Source: Oscillatoriales cyanobacterium (lineage in GTDB: Bacteria > Cyanobacteriota > Cyanobacteriia > CACIAM-69d). Taken from it: a stretch of 64,000 nucleotides of DNA. The notes under the pieces are model-generated. The model saw only the letters and a list, made by a program, of their open reading frames with translations. It made no database searches and was not told where the DNA came from. The DNA lies in NCBI GenBank assembly GCA_004292515.1, contig RDXB01000035.1, forward strand, positions 62,001-126,000, given 5' to 3'. Made by a program: the position numbers and the translations under genes. Positions 35,393 through 44,646 of the stretch are shown one piece after another (the stretch's first letter is position 1; every line of letters starts with the position of its first letter).

Positions 35393-35571
35393 GAGCGGTC
35401 TGTCTGGGTTATACCAACTCGATCGCCCACACCAAACCAGACCCCGGACACCTGGCCATGGAAATTAACGCCCGGTCTGAGCCTGAAGTGGCCTCCAGGT
35501 GGTGGAGAGCGGGACGACCAACCGATACTTTTTCGCTAGCCCCTCATGCCCTAGCACCTCAACCTCATGCC

Positions 35572-36036
35572 CTAGCGCTTCAGGGCCCGCTGCATATCCC
35601 GCTCATCTTGCTTGCGTTTGAGATCTTCGCGCTTGTCGTGCAGTTTCTTGCCCCGTGCCAAGCCGATCGACACCTTCACCCAGCCACCTTTCAAGTACAT
35701 ACGCAGGGGCACTAGAGTCAGGCCTTGGCGATCGACCTCACCCACCAGTTTGCGAATCTCCGCCTTGTGTAGCAGCAGTTTTCGCGTTCGCCGGGGATCG
35801 TGGTTAAAATAGCTGCCCGTCGTGTCGTGGGGCGAAATATGCACATTCAGCAACATCGCCTCACCGTTGCGAATGAGCGCAAAGCCATCCCGCAGGTTAA
35901 CCTTGCCGGCCCGAATGGATTTCACCTCCGTGCCCTTGAGTTCAACCCCGGCTTCGTAGGTCGCCAAAATCTCGTACTCGTAGCGGGCTTGGCGGTTGTC
36001 TGCAACGATTTTGTGTCCACTCTTGTTGTCAGCCAC
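35572..36036 (-). CDS. smpB: SsrA-binding protein SmpB
   Basis: This 154-residue protein binds tmRNA and delivers it to stalled ribosomes. The core motifs are DNRQARYEYEI, EAGVELKGTEVKSIRAGKVNLRDGF, NVHISPHDT, and the C-terminal tail LARGKKLHDKREDLKRKQ. The start is GTG 36036, because GGCAGGAGG precedes it and the protein then begins VADNKSGHKIV, like other SmpBs. An earlier start (36081) lacks that support. The tail is helical and basic as needed for the decoding centre. Confidence 0.96.
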   Translation of the reverse strand: MADNKSGHKIVADNRQARYEYEILATYEAGVELKGTEVKSIRAGKVNLRDGFALIRNGEAMLLNVHISPHDTTGSYFNHDPRRTRKLLLHKAEIRKLVGEVDRQGLTLVPLRMYLKGGWVKVSIGLARGKKLHDKREDLKRKQDERDMQRALKR

Positions 36037-36618
36037 GCTGCCCCTCCTGCCCCACACAGTCCAACAATTTAAACAACTCAAAATTCAGCGTCTCGGGCTT
36101 GGGCTGCGGCAATCGATTCGATCACCCCACACCAAACGCCAGCAAACCCAAGCGAGAAGCCCATTCTAACCTCGACTGGCCAGACCCTGCCGATCGCCTG
36201 TGGATTGTTCCCGATCGCCGCCATCGAGGTGAAATGTAATCAATTGCGATCGATCCCTGAAGCTGATCCTCACGGCAAGCGATCGCTCCAAAACCGCCAA
36301 ATCCCTTGTCTGGGAATGTTTCGAGTCAATTTGACCATTGAGAACTGTGAACATTCTCCAGGAAGTATTCTGAACTACTTGACGCTCCCCAAGCAAAACC
36401 GTAGCATTAGATACAGAAATGAATCGTTCATCTTCTCCAGCCAAGAGCTGACGGACTGCTCGTAACCACAAGTGTCGTTACCACAAGTGTCGTTACCAAC
36501 AGAAACCGGGCGATCGGCTCAGGGAAGACGGAAGTAGGGCAAACCGCCCAAGCGCTAAGCCCGAAGGAACGCGCCTCAGTCAGATCACCAGTTGCATCGT
36601 CTGGAGGCGATCCTAACC
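36037..36618. other. intergenic region upstream of the DUF4278 gene
   Basis: About 580 bases. A minus-strand frame at 36166-36471 (101 codons, TTG start, no ribosome site) looks mildly protein-like but matches no family and is not called. GTTACCACAAGTGTC is tandemly repeated at about 36477-36500. Confidence 0.35.
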
Positions 36619-37092
36619 ATGAAACTTATCTATCGAGGCACTCGATACGAGTCCACAGCAGTTCCGCTACCAACCGTTGAAACGGGTGAAACCGGCCGAT
36701 ATCGCGGTCTAGAGATCCACTTCCGCCGTGCGGAATGGGTTCCTACCCAGCCGGTTCATGAGCTGACCTACCGGGGCGTGCCCTACACCACTGGACAAGG
36801 CGATCGCTTTGCGGTCCCTTCCCTCCAGCCCGCCCCGCACGCCGTTAATGTTCCGACCAGTCAACCCTTCACCCCCGGTGCTGTTATGTCCACTCAATCC
36901 ATCTCCGCTCGTGCCCGCGCTCAAATGACCTCCCGCCATCAACAAGTGGTTGCCCGCGAGCAAATGGCGCTCGATCGGGTCGCTGCGGATTTGGGCTTGG
37001 GTCATGTGTCGAGCTGTCTGAGCCGGATTCAAGGCAAACTGCAACACGACATCGCCATATCCTGCGAGCCTAGCGCTGTCAGCATGAGCTAA
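36619..37092 (+). CDS. DUF4278 domain protein
   Basis: This 157-residue protein has two copies of the DUF4278 signature: MKLIYRGTRYE at the N-terminus and HELTYRGVPYTT about 45 residues later. The family is small and mostly cyanobacterial, without a known function. The C-terminal part (ARARAQMTSRHQQVVAREQ) is a basic amphipathic helix. ATG 36619 is preceded by GGAGG at 36603-36607. The TAA stop (37090-37092) is also the first three bases of a family B element, whose insertion may have supplied the stop codon. Confidence 0.78.
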   Translation: MKLIYRGTRYESTAVPLPTVETGETGRYRGLEIHFRRAEWVPTQPVHELTYRGVPYTTGQGDRFAVPSLQPAPHAVNVPTSQPFTPGAVMSTQSISARARAQMTSRHQQVVAREQMALDRVAADLGLGHVSSCLSRIQGKLQHDIAISCEPSAVSMS

Positions 37093-37184
37093 TACCAATT
37101 TCGGGAATTGACGCTACTCAAGATTCTGGCCTGACAAGAATTTCAGCGCAGGATTTGTAGCATTAGCAATCGAAACTGGTGTGG
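37090..37184 (-). mobile_element. family B MITE-like element, 95 bp, at a stop codon
   Basis: It begins TAATACCAATTTCG (37090-37103). The interior GGAATTGACGCTACTCAAGA, GACAAGAATTT and GATTTGTAGCATTAGCAATC matches the reverse complement of 19388-19482. It ends CGAAACTGGTGTGG (37171-37184), a worn inverted repeat. Its length equals that of the other copy. Confidence 0.75.
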
Positions 37185-37344
37185 CAACCACTTGAGCGGA
37201 GGTCGATCGCCCTGGATCAACTGCCCTGTAACCCATGCAGCAGTGACAACCCAGGCGATCGCGCCCATTCTGATACCCATTCCGGTAGTTGCTCAGGGTT
37301 CATACCCATCACAGGGTTACTGAACCAGGGTTGCTGAACCGCAG

Positions 37345-37389
37345 GCATTGACCCTGATTTGGGTCTAAGCATTGACCCTGATTTGGGTC
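37345..37389. repeat. 21-bp direct repeat
   Basis: GCATTGACCCTGATTTGGGTC occurs at 37345-37365 and 37369-37389, separated by TAA. It lies 300 bases upstream of the cyclophilin gene in a 580-base region without other genes. Confidence 0.85.
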
Positions 37390-37674
37390 ATACTTTCCAT
37401 CTCATTCCATCGTTTCAGTGAGCGTTAGCTACGCGCCTCTATTCCCCAGGATCTGTATCTGTGATCCCAAGGATTGGGGGCGCGTTTTATCGTCAGGGGG
37501 CCGATCAACAACCAACGACCCTCGTTGACCAAATCAAGTGTTAGCCAATCCAGCAGGGCAGACCATCAAGAGTTAGTAAGACTTTCGGGAGCGATCGCCC
37601 CTGCTATTCAGAACCGCAAGCCACCGGGTACACTCAAACAGCAATCTGTAAGCATTAGTCCAAGGAAGCTTCGT

Positions 37675-38094
37675 ATGACGCGCGCCATCATGGAAACCGC
37701 CAAAGGCACAATCACAATCGAACTCTTCGAGACTGACGCGCCTAATACCGTCAAAAATTTTGTGGATCTCTCGGAAAAGGGATTCTACGACGGCTTGACC
37801 TTCCACCGCGTGATTCCCAACTTCGTAATCCAAGGCGGTTGTCCCAACGGTGACGGTCGCGGCGGCCCGGGCTACACCATTAAGTGTGAAATCAACCCCA
37901 ACAAGCATATGGCCGGGACCCTGTCGATGGCCCACGCGGGTCGCGACACGGGCGGCAGCCAATTCTTCATTTGCCATTCGCCGCAGCCCCACCTCGACGG
38001 CGTGCATACGGTGTTTGGTCAAACCCAAGATCTGGATGCGGTCAATGCGATCCGTCCCAATGACAAAATTCTGTCTGTCAAAATCGAGCGCTAG
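37675..38094 (+). CDS. cyclophilin-type peptidyl-prolyl isomerase
   Basis: This 139-residue cyclophilin lacks a signal peptide and should be cytoplasmic. Catalytic and binding residues are in [14 protein letters not shown] (Arg, Phe), [25 protein letters not shown] and HTVFG. ATG 37675 is preceded by CCAAGGAAG and gives the usual family start ([13 protein letters not shown]); a longer open frame upstream is not protein-like. It catalyses cis-trans isomerisation of prolyl bonds during folding. Confidence 0.93.
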   Translation: MTRAIMETAKGTITIELFETDAPNTVKNFVDLSEKGFYDGLTFHRVIPNFVIQGGCPNGDGRGGPGYTIKCEINPNKHMAGTLSMAHAGRDTGGSQFFICHSPQPHLDGVHTVFGQTQDLDAVNAIRPNDKILSVKIER

Positions 38095-38140
38095 ATTTCC
38101 ATCGGAAACCGGAGATCCACAATGGACAGGATGCATCCGG

Positions 38141-38168
38141 GTAGGGGCGTACGGCCGTACGCCCCTAC
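38141..38168. repeat. family C perfect palindrome
   Basis: GTAGGGGCGTACGG followed directly by CCGTACGCCCCTAC gives a 28-bp perfect palindrome, 46 bases after the cyclophilin stop. It could act as a bidirectional terminator-like hairpin although no T run follows. It shares the GTAGGGGCG arms with 28096-28124. Confidence 0.85.
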
Positions 38169-38236
38169 AGGGTTGACGGGTTTCGATCGACCCTGATTGG
38201 GATGATTTTGGCCAAATCAACCGTTAAGTTGAAGCC

Positions 38237-38328
38237 AGTAGGTTGGGTTGAGGCACGAAACCCAACGCCAGCCAAGTTTGCTTTGCATTGATCCTGTTGG
38301 GTTTCGCATAGCTCAACTCAACCTACTA
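38237..38328. repeat. inverted repeat TAGGTTGGGTTGAGG type
   Basis: AGTAGGTTGGGTTGAGGC and ACGAAACCCAAC on the left face GTTGGGTTTCGC and GCTCAACTCAACCTACT on the right, forming an imperfect long hairpin of about 92 bp. This is a repeat type I recall as widespread in cyanobacterial intergenic regions. It lies between the cyclophilin gene and the convergent reductase gene. Confidence 0.75.
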
Positions 38329-38447
38329 GTGCTATTAGTGCAACTGCTTTAATTCACTGAGTTGATCATTCTTCGGAGCTTGATTTGTCGAAACTTCAGG
38401 CTCTATCAACCCAGCTTATTAGCCTAGTTGCGCTACTGGTTACAGGA

Positions 38448-39653
38448 TTAGGATTGCGATAGGCGCTTGACTTGGCTGTCGGCCAGGATTTGGTGGGCCT
38501 CGGTCAGAATGTGCAGGATGCGATCGGGATGGGGACTCTTGGCTAGGCAAGGTCGCAAGTCCAGCTCCGACAACTGATCACCCCGCTTGCCTGGGAACCA
38601 GTGATCCCCAAAACCCAGCAGGTTGTAGCGCATCTTGCCATAGGCCACCAAGTCAAAGGCTTTCACCAAGTTCCAAAGCCAAACGATCGTCCGCACGCTG
38701 ATATTTCCGGGCACTTCTTCGGGCGATGGTAGGCCCTGTTCCCAAGTCCGCAACCATGCCCGCCCTTCACCCAGGCCAAATTCCCGATCGAATGCTTCCA
38801 TGGCGGCCTGTTCGAGGCGCTGTCGAATGGTTGGTAGATAGTCCGCAGCGCGATCGAGTAAGTCTAACGTTTTCAGATGCTCGTCAAAATCGCTGGGCCG
38901 CGCGGCTCCCAGGCTCAGGGTATGCACTTGCGGATGGCTTAAGCAAAACAAGTTGTTGAACACCATCGGACTGAGGGGCTGGCAGAGTTCCGCCAACTTG
39001 GGTGACGGTTCATAGAGCAGCCCCCCTTTGTTGGAAGGGCTGATGATAAACACGCCCATGTCTAGCTGGTTTGCCGCCTCGATCGCCGCCCAATTGGTTT
39101 GGTTGATGTAGTACCAGTGCAAGTTGACGTAATCAAACTGGTTTGATCGCACCGCCTCCACAATCACGTCGCGCGGGCCATGGGTCGAAAAGCCCACAAA
39201 ACGCACCCGACCGGCGGCTTGCCACTGGCGCACACGATCGAGACAGCCCCCGGGCCGCAGTGTCCATTCCAAATGCTCGCGCGTGTTGATGCCATGGATG
39301 CCCAGCAGATCCACATAGTCGAGCTTCAGGTGGCCCATGGATTGCTCAAACTGCCGCTCAAACTCCGTTGGGTCGGCGCTGGGGCCCACCTTGGTTTGCA
39401 CAATCAGTTGCTCCCGGGGGTATTGGGGCAAAACCCAGCCCAGTTGCATCTCGGAGGAACCGTAGCCGCGCGCTGTTTCGATGTGGTTGATGCCCAGGGA
39501 CAGGGCGCGATCGATCGTTGCGGCCAGGTTTTCTTGACCCGGCGCTTGAATTTGGTCGGGGGGTAAATCTTGCCAAGCTTGCTGGTAACGCATACCGCCG
39601 CAAGAAAACACCGGCATGGACAACTCGGTGCGCCCAAATCTTCGGTACAGCAT
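38448..39653 (-). CDS. aldo/keto reductase
   Basis: This 401-residue TIM-barrel oxidoreductase is NADPH-type. Motifs include FSCGGMRYQQAW, NHIETARGYGSSEMQLG (catalytic Tyr in GYG) and VQTKVGPSADPTEFERQFEQ (catalytic Lys). The conserved YVDLLGIHGINTREH and GRVRFVGFSTHG also fit. The C-terminal 100 residues are longer than in minimal reductases. They do not show the CxxCxxC ferredoxin motif often fused in this subfamily. The substrate is unknown. Confidence 0.88.
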   Translation of the reverse strand: MLYRRFGRTELSMPVFSCGGMRYQQAWQDLPPDQIQAPGQENLAATIDRALSLGINHIETARGYGSSEMQLGWVLPQYPREQLIVQTKVGPSADPTEFERQFEQSMGHLKLDYVDLLGIHGINTREHLEWTLRPGGCLDRVRQWQAAGRVRFVGFSTHGPRDVIVEAVRSNQFDYVNLHWYYINQTNWAAIEAANQLDMGVFIISPSNKGGLLYEPSPKLAELCQPLSPMVFNNLFCLSHPQVHTLSLGAARPSDFDEHLKTLDLLDRAADYLPTIRQRLEQAAMEAFDREFGLGEGRAWLRTWEQGLPSPEEVPGNISVRTIVWLWNLVKAFDLVAYGKMRYNLLGFGDHWFPGKRGDQLSELDLRPCLAKSPHPDRILHILTEAHQILADSQVKRLSQS

Positions 39654-39877
39654 TGGTCTTCAGTGGGGGGGGAATGCGTTATGACAGGAGGGGACTGGCC
39701 CGGCCAGCCCGTTTCCACGCTACCAGATCTGGCCTGATCCCGCTGGACGGTTGCTCGGCCGGGGTTTAAGGGACTCGATCGCCCACCGTTGAAGGGAAGC
39801 GATAGGATTAAGTCATGCTTAAAAAGACAAACCCATAAACTGCCTGCCGCCCTAGGCGCACACCCCATAGGAGCCTC

Positions 39878-40903
39878 ATGGATATTACGGAACTCAGCGA
39901 ACTCGAAAGTTCAGTCCAAGATTTGATTTCCGCCGCAAAAGTAGAACTGGAAGCAAAGCGCTTAGAAAAACAGCGAGACGAATACTATCAGCACGCCCTT
40001 TCAGAAATTGAAACCCGGCTGAAGTCCGTCCTAGACCAGGTGCAAACCGCCCTGAGAACCCTGCCGGCCGATGAATTTGGCGACAGCATAACCCGCCGCA
40101 AACTGGAGGAGAAGGAAGCTGATATTTCCCAGCAATTGGCTGATGCGCCCCGATTGGCCTCAGAAGCAGCTGATCGCCAGTTGATTTTGCAGGAAGAGCG
40201 GCTAATTGAAGATCGCCTGCTCGATCAAACCAATCGCTGGCGACAGGAGTTGAAAGAAGACTTGCTGGATATGATCCGCGAGCAGCAGGATTTCTACAGT
40301 GCCACCGATGCTTCTGTGGCGATTCGGGGCTATATGCTCGATCTCAAGGCGATCGATGCCCTAGGCGATGTGCTCGAAGCTTTGATGGATCAAATCAATC
40401 AACACAGCGAAGAAGGCCCGGTGGCCAAGCGACGGGGCACCGACGAGCAAACGCTGATGTTCATCTATGAAAAGGCGATGCAAAATCGGGCTAGGGTGGA
40501 GCGCAGTCCCGACGTGCGGCCCCAAACCCGCCATCGATCGTCCGAGCGCCGTCCGAATCCCTACGCTGATTTGACGGGCAAAGTGGTGGTGTTTGGGGGA
40601 CACGATCGCTTAGAGTCTGCCGTCCGCAACCGGCTGCGTGATTCTAAGGTGGAGCTGATTTGGTGTACGGCCCAGGCTGGCTTGAACATGGCCCAGCAAG
40701 GGGAAAGTCATATTTCCAGCTCTGATTTGGTGATTATCGTGACGGGCTATGCCAGCCATTCCCTCACGGAAAAGGCAATTCAGTCGGCTAAGAAAATGGG
40801 TATCGCCCCGGAAATGGTGAACACCACGGGCATGACCAAGTTGCTAGAGACGATCGAGTTTGGTCTGAAGGCCAAGCTGCTCGCTAAGCGATTGGGTGGG
40901 TAG
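39878..40903 (+). CDS. coiled-coil protein with C-terminal DUF2325-like domain
   Basis: This 341-residue protein has a long Glu/Gln/Arg-rich coiled coil (about 15-130) and a middle helical part ending at DEQTLMFIYEKAM. A basic linker (SPDVRPQTRHRSSERRPNP) leads to a compact alpha/beta domain beginning KVVVFGGHDRLESAVRNRL and containing SSDLVIIVTGYASH. The last domain resembles DUF2325 (GGH motif, possible nucleotide or metal site). I know no function. It starts 220 bases from the divergent reductase gene. Confidence 0.65.
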   Translation: MDITELSELESSVQDLISAAKVELEAKRLEKQRDEYYQHALSEIETRLKSVLDQVQTALRTLPADEFGDSITRRKLEEKEADISQQLADAPRLASEAADRQLILQEERLIEDRLLDQTNRWRQELKEDLLDMIREQQDFYSATDASVAIRGYMLDLKAIDALGDVLEALMDQINQHSEEGPVAKRRGTDEQTLMFIYEKAMQNRARVERSPDVRPQTRHRSSERRPNPYADLTGKVVVFGGHDRLESAVRNRLRDSKVELIWCTAQAGLNMAQQGESHISSSDLVIIVTGYASHSLTEKAIQSAKKMGIAPEMVNTTGMTKLLETIEFGLKAKLLAKRLGG

Positions 40904-40968
40904 GTCACCCCATTCCGGGTCAACCCGGGCCGTAGTTCCCTGAGTCGGCCGACCGCTGGTGGGCCGGC

Positions 40969-42225
40969 CTACCCACGAGGGTCTGTGGGGGCCAATGCAT
41001 AGACATCGGGCGATCGACCGAGGGCAAATTGGATCGATCGGCCGATCGTCTTGCTGGACAAGGTTAAAAACAGCAGCAAGGCCACCAAGGCCAAACCCGC
41101 TGCAATTTCAAACAGCACCCGGTAGCCCAAGGCATCGGACACGGTTCCCAGGCCCGGCCCCGAAATGGCAATGCCCAGGTCAAACCCCAACAGTACCAGG
41201 GAAAAGCTGCGGCCCCGTTCCTCAGCAGGGACGCGATCGGACACTAAGGCCACCATGGTCGGAATCAGCAGCCCTGCGCCCAGACCTTCCAACAGAGCCG
41301 CCAGCACAAATCCCTCCACGGACTCAGCCCGCGACAACAAGCCCATGGCGGCCACATAACAGACCAAGCTGAGGGTGATGAAGGAGCCGCGACCCAGGCG
41401 ATCGGACTGACGGCCAGACAGAAACCGGGCCCCAAAACTGGCCACCGCCGCGGCCGAGTAAAACAATCCGGGAATCAAGTTGACGCGACTTTCCACAATC
41501 AGCAACGGCACAAAGGTGCTGAGAGTGCCAAAGACTAGGCCGATCGCTAACATCACCAGAGCCGGGGTACGCAGGTGCGGGGCGGCCAGCTTGCCCCAAA
41601 AGCGATCGTCCCGGGGGTGGTCGGCCGTGGCGATCGGTTCCGGTGGGCGAGACTGTTCGCGAATGAAGGTCATGCCCAACACGGCTCCCATACCAAAGAG
41701 GGCCGCCATCGCGAAGGTGGGGAAAAAGCCAAAGCTGGTTTGTAAATAGCTGCCCAAGGCGGGGCCGATCGCCACGCCCACCGGTTGGGTCAGAGTCATG
41801 TAGCCGATCAGTTCACCCTTGCGATCGGGCGGTGAAAGATCCACCACCAGAGCACTGTAGCCCGTGGTGAAGGCAGCAATGCTCAAGCCGTGAAACACGC
41901 GCACCAGCATCAGCAGGGGAATTGATGAGGCCAGGGTATAGCCGATCGGGGCAATCATGGCGACGGCCGCGCCAATCAGCAAGACCGATCGCCGACCGCG
42001 TCGATCAGCCATTTGACCCAACTGTGGCCGCGACAGCAACAGTCCGATCGCAAACGAACCCATCACCAAGCCCACTTGGCTGTCATTGCCCCCCACATGG
42101 CGCACGTACAAAGACAGCACAGGCAGTTGGGAGGCCATACTGCACCAAAACAACAGCGCCGCGCCCGCCAAGCACAATAGATTCCGCCGGTATTCTGCCG
42201 GCAGCGATCGAAACAGCGATAACAC
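40969..42225 (-). CDS. MFS transporter
   Basis: This 418-residue protein has about twelve hydrophobic helices. The loop 2-3 motif GQMADRRGRRSVLLIG is the classic major facilitator signature, repeated in weaker form as GRQSDRLGRGS in the second half. It is probably a drug or metabolite exporter; the substrate cannot be inferred. Translation begins at GTG 42225. A perfect 44-bp tandem duplication lies 30 bases upstream (42256-42343), in the promoter or leader. Confidence 0.88.
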   Translation of the reverse strand: MLSLFRSLPAEYRRNLLCLAGAALLFWCSMASQLPVLSLYVRHVGGNDSQVGLVMGSFAIGLLLSRPQLGQMADRRGRRSVLLIGAAVAMIAPIGYTLASSIPLLMLVRVFHGLSIAAFTTGYSALVVDLSPPDRKGELIGYMTLTQPVGVAIGPALGSYLQTSFGFFPTFAMAALFGMGAVLGMTFIREQSRPPEPIATADHPRDDRFWGKLAAPHLRTPALVMLAIGLVFGTLSTFVPLLIVESRVNLIPGLFYSAAAVASFGARFLSGRQSDRLGRGSFITLSLVCYVAAMGLLSRAESVEGFVLAALLEGLGAGLLIPTMVALVSDRVPAEERGRSFSLVLLGFDLGIAISGPGLGTVSDALGYRVLFEIAAGLALVALLLFLTLSSKTIGRSIQFALGRSPDVYALAPTDPRG

Positions 42226-42255
42226 GACAGCCTCAAGCGTCTACACGCTGACGAA

Positions 42256-42343
42256 TAAGATCTGTCATTCTAAAGAAGTTTTGGTAGTGCCCACCAGGTT
42301 AAGATCTGTCATTCTAAAGAAGTTTTGGTAGTGCCCACCAGGT
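42256..42343. repeat. perfect 44-bp tandem duplication upstream of the MFS gene
   Basis: The block starting TAAGATCTGTCATTCTAAAG and ending GTAGTGCCCACCAGGT occurs at 42256-42299 and again at 42300-42343 with no mismatch. The absence of divergence indicates a recent duplication. It lies in the 5' region of the minus-strand MFS gene. Confidence 0.97.
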
Positions 42344-42497
42344 CTCTCACCCATTCAGTTCATCATTTGGGTAAGGAGAGTGGTTGCCAAGACACTGACT
42401 AGAAGGTGATCTCGTCCATGACTGTGGTGGTTATGCCTGTCACTGGTCTACCACCCTACAGTCTTAATCGGCTCAATCAGTGCAAATTTGCCGATCG

Positions 42498-44453
42498 CTA
42501 TGGGTACTGAAATTGTCGATCGCCCGCGATCGCCCACATTTTTCCCCCTTCCCAATCTTGGGTAATCAACGGTTTTTCGGGGTTGTTGAAATTAGTCGAT
42601 CGATAGGCGGGAAACTGGCCCCAATCAACCTTTTGACCGTTGCGCTCAACCGTTGGAAGCGCCGCGCCGCGATGGGTGACGGCTAGGCGATCGCCCCGGG
42701 AATCACGGAAAGTCACCGTTTTACCGGTCAGTTCCCAGCGCGACCGCCCCAACACGGACCGCTTGAAGGATGCAAAATCCCCGTCATTTTCCGGTTCGCC
42801 CACTTCCATCGCCCAGCCGGTGATCGCCTCGGGCGGGGTCGATCGCTCGGGTCGCGCCACCCACAGCCGATCGCTCGGGTAGCGTTTTTGCAGTTCGGCT
42901 GTTTGGCTCGCGTCGATCGCCGGTAAGGACAAGCCGATCGGGTGAATCGCCACCCAGGTGGTTTCAAAGCGCCAAAACAGCACCGGCCGGCCCGCTGAGT
43001 CGATCGCCGTTTCCGCCACCACCGACGCGGGCAAACTCCACTGGAACGGCGCGCCCCCATCGTTTAGCCACAGCAGCAGGGGCCCAAACTGCCCGATCGC
43101 CTCGTGGGTTTGCTCCTGGTGGTGGGTGGAAATTTTGCCGGGGTTCACGCCGGAGCTGGCGACCAGGTAATCGACCCCGCGCCGATCGTTTTGGGCGAGG
43201 AATTTGAAGCCGTTCACATCCGTGCCAGAGCCTTGGGCCAGGCTGCCAAATTGGAACGATCGCCCAAAATAGAGGGTTTCGTAATAGAGCGGTCGATCGC
43301 GCGCGCCGGGTCGCCAATGTTCGTAGGTCGGTTTGCCCGCCTGGATTTCCTGGGGCCGATCAAACTGTTTGCGGGCGATCGCCACGGCCGCGGCCGGCGG
43401 TCGGTAGCCACTGGTCAAGGCATGCACAACATCGGGATCAGCGTCAGGGTCGGGGGCGATCGCCTCACTAAAATAGAGACTCATCAACTTGCTGGCCAGG
43501 GAAGCTCGGGGCGCATTGCCCTTGCTGGCATCCCGTTTGGTGGGGCCGCCGAAGCCGCCGCGCCAATATTTCAGCGCTCCCGTGATGCTCAACCAATCGA
43601 GGGCACTCTTGGCCAGGGCGCGCATTTCCGGCTCCGGCCCAAAGTCGTAGAGATTCAGCCAAGCGGTGAAGGTGTGGCCCCAGTAGGTTTCCGAGTCCCA
43701 CTCGCCCTGGCCGATTTTGTAGAGGTTGTGGGCAAAACTGCGGAGCCGATCGCGGTAAATCACCGCTGTGTCCCGGTTGCCCGCCTCCATCGCAAACAAA
43801 TAGACCGCTACCTCGCGCATCGATCGCAAATTATCCGTGTTGCGGCAATCGACCCAGGTGATGCAGTTGTCGCGGGACTGGTTCCAAAAGGGCTGCGGCG
43901 TAAGAAAAAATTGCTTGAGCGGATCTTGGCGCGTCCAAACCGCCGCCGCTTGCTTCATCCGATCGCGGTAGCTCGGCTCCAGATAGCGACCAAAGTAGAA
44001 GTATTTGCGGACTTGTCCCTTGAGGGTGAAGGCGGGGTAGAGATCAATCCCGAAGGTGTGTTCGGTGCTGCTGGGAATCGGGTCGGGCTGCTGCAAAAAG
44101 CCGATCGCCCGATCGCGATTGCCCGCCAAAAAATCCAGCATCGCCTTGGGATAGGACTTTTTTTCGTTCTCGAAATAGCCGTTGCCGTAGCTCTTGGGGT
44201 TGGCAAATTGGGCGATTAGCTCGCGGCCGCGTTGCTGGTAGGTGGCTTCCCAGTCTGCGGGCCAGGGATTAGCCCCATCGGCCGGGGCGATCGCCTCTTT
44301 GGCAATCTCGTTGGGGCTTACGGGGCCGGTCGTCACTGGGGCGGCGATCGGGGTCGATCGCGGTGAGTTGAGATCGCCCGCCTGCACCGTGCAACCCAGG
44401 GCGATCGCCCCCAAGGCCAAGGCCCAAACCCCCTTGCTGAGATGGCCGCGCAC
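42498..44453 (-). CDS. large exported protein, possible polysaccharide lyase-like
   Basis: This 651-residue protein starts best at GTG 44453, with CAGGAG eight bases upstream; it then reads VRGHLSKGVWALALGAIALG followed by Cys, a signal peptide or weak lipobox. The body is rich in aromatic residues and amphipathic helices (GNRDTAVIYRDRLRSFAHNLYK, YWGHTFTAWLNLYDFGPE), like the (alpha/alpha) toroid of alginate or heparin lyases. The C-terminal third is beta-rich (RPVLFWRFETTWVAIHPIGL). No catalytic residues can be named. It is probably periplasmic; the family is uncertain. Confidence 0.55.
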   Translation of the reverse strand: MRGHLSKGVWALALGAIALGCTVQAGDLNSPRSTPIAAPVTTGPVSPNEIAKEAIAPADGANPWPADWEATYQQRGRELIAQFANPKSYGNGYFENEKKSYPKAMLDFLAGNRDRAIGFLQQPDPIPSSTEHTFGIDLYPAFTLKGQVRKYFYFGRYLEPSYRDRMKQAAAVWTRQDPLKQFFLTPQPFWNQSRDNCITWVDCRNTDNLRSMREVAVYLFAMEAGNRDTAVIYRDRLRSFAHNLYKIGQGEWDSETYWGHTFTAWLNLYDFGPEPEMRALAKSALDWLSITGALKYWRGGFGGPTKRDASKGNAPRASLASKLMSLYFSEAIAPDPDADPDVVHALTSGYRPPAAAVAIARKQFDRPQEIQAGKPTYEHWRPGARDRPLYYETLYFGRSFQFGSLAQGSGTDVNGFKFLAQNDRRGVDYLVASSGVNPGKISTHHQEQTHEAIGQFGPLLLWLNDGGAPFQWSLPASVVAETAIDSAGRPVLFWRFETTWVAIHPIGLSLPAIDASQTAELQKRYPSDRLWVARPERSTPPEAITGWAMEVGEPENDGDFASFKRSVLGRSRWELTGKTVTFRDSRGDRLAVTHRGAALPTVERNGQKVDWGQFPAYRSTNFNNPEKPLITQDWEGGKMWAIAGDRQFQYP

Positions 44454-44524
44454 TGTAATTGCTCCTGATAAGCTGAAGGGCCTGTCGTCTTTTCCGCAAG
44501 GCAAGCTACAACGATTGATCTGCC

Positions 44525-44606
44525 CCGCCCCAATCGTTGTAACAAGGGGCTTAAGCCCCTTGCTGCCCTACGATCGCATCACGGTGCAATCAGCATTTCA
44601 GGCGAT
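44525..44606 (+). mobile_element. family A MITE-like element fragment upstream of cobJ
   Basis: CCGCCCCAATCGTTGTAACA is followed by the core CAAGGGGCTTAAGCCCCTTG (44543-44562), then CTGCCCTACGATCG, CACGGTGCAATCAG and CATTTCAGGCGAT. It matches the central part of 63150-63292 read in reverse. It ends about 40 bases before the cobJ start. Confidence 0.65.
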
Positions 44607-44646
44607 AGGACGACAAACTTAAACATCCTGATTGACTCTCAGACCC

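Noticed and set aside
36166-36471. Minus-strand frame of 101 codons between smpB and the DUF4278 gene
   Set aside because: TTG start, no ribosome site and no family match; mildly protein-like only.
43104-44219. Plus-strand frame of 371 codons opposite the large exported protein gene
   Set aside because: The minus-strand frame has a signal sequence, ribosome site and coherent protein character, so this is a shadow.
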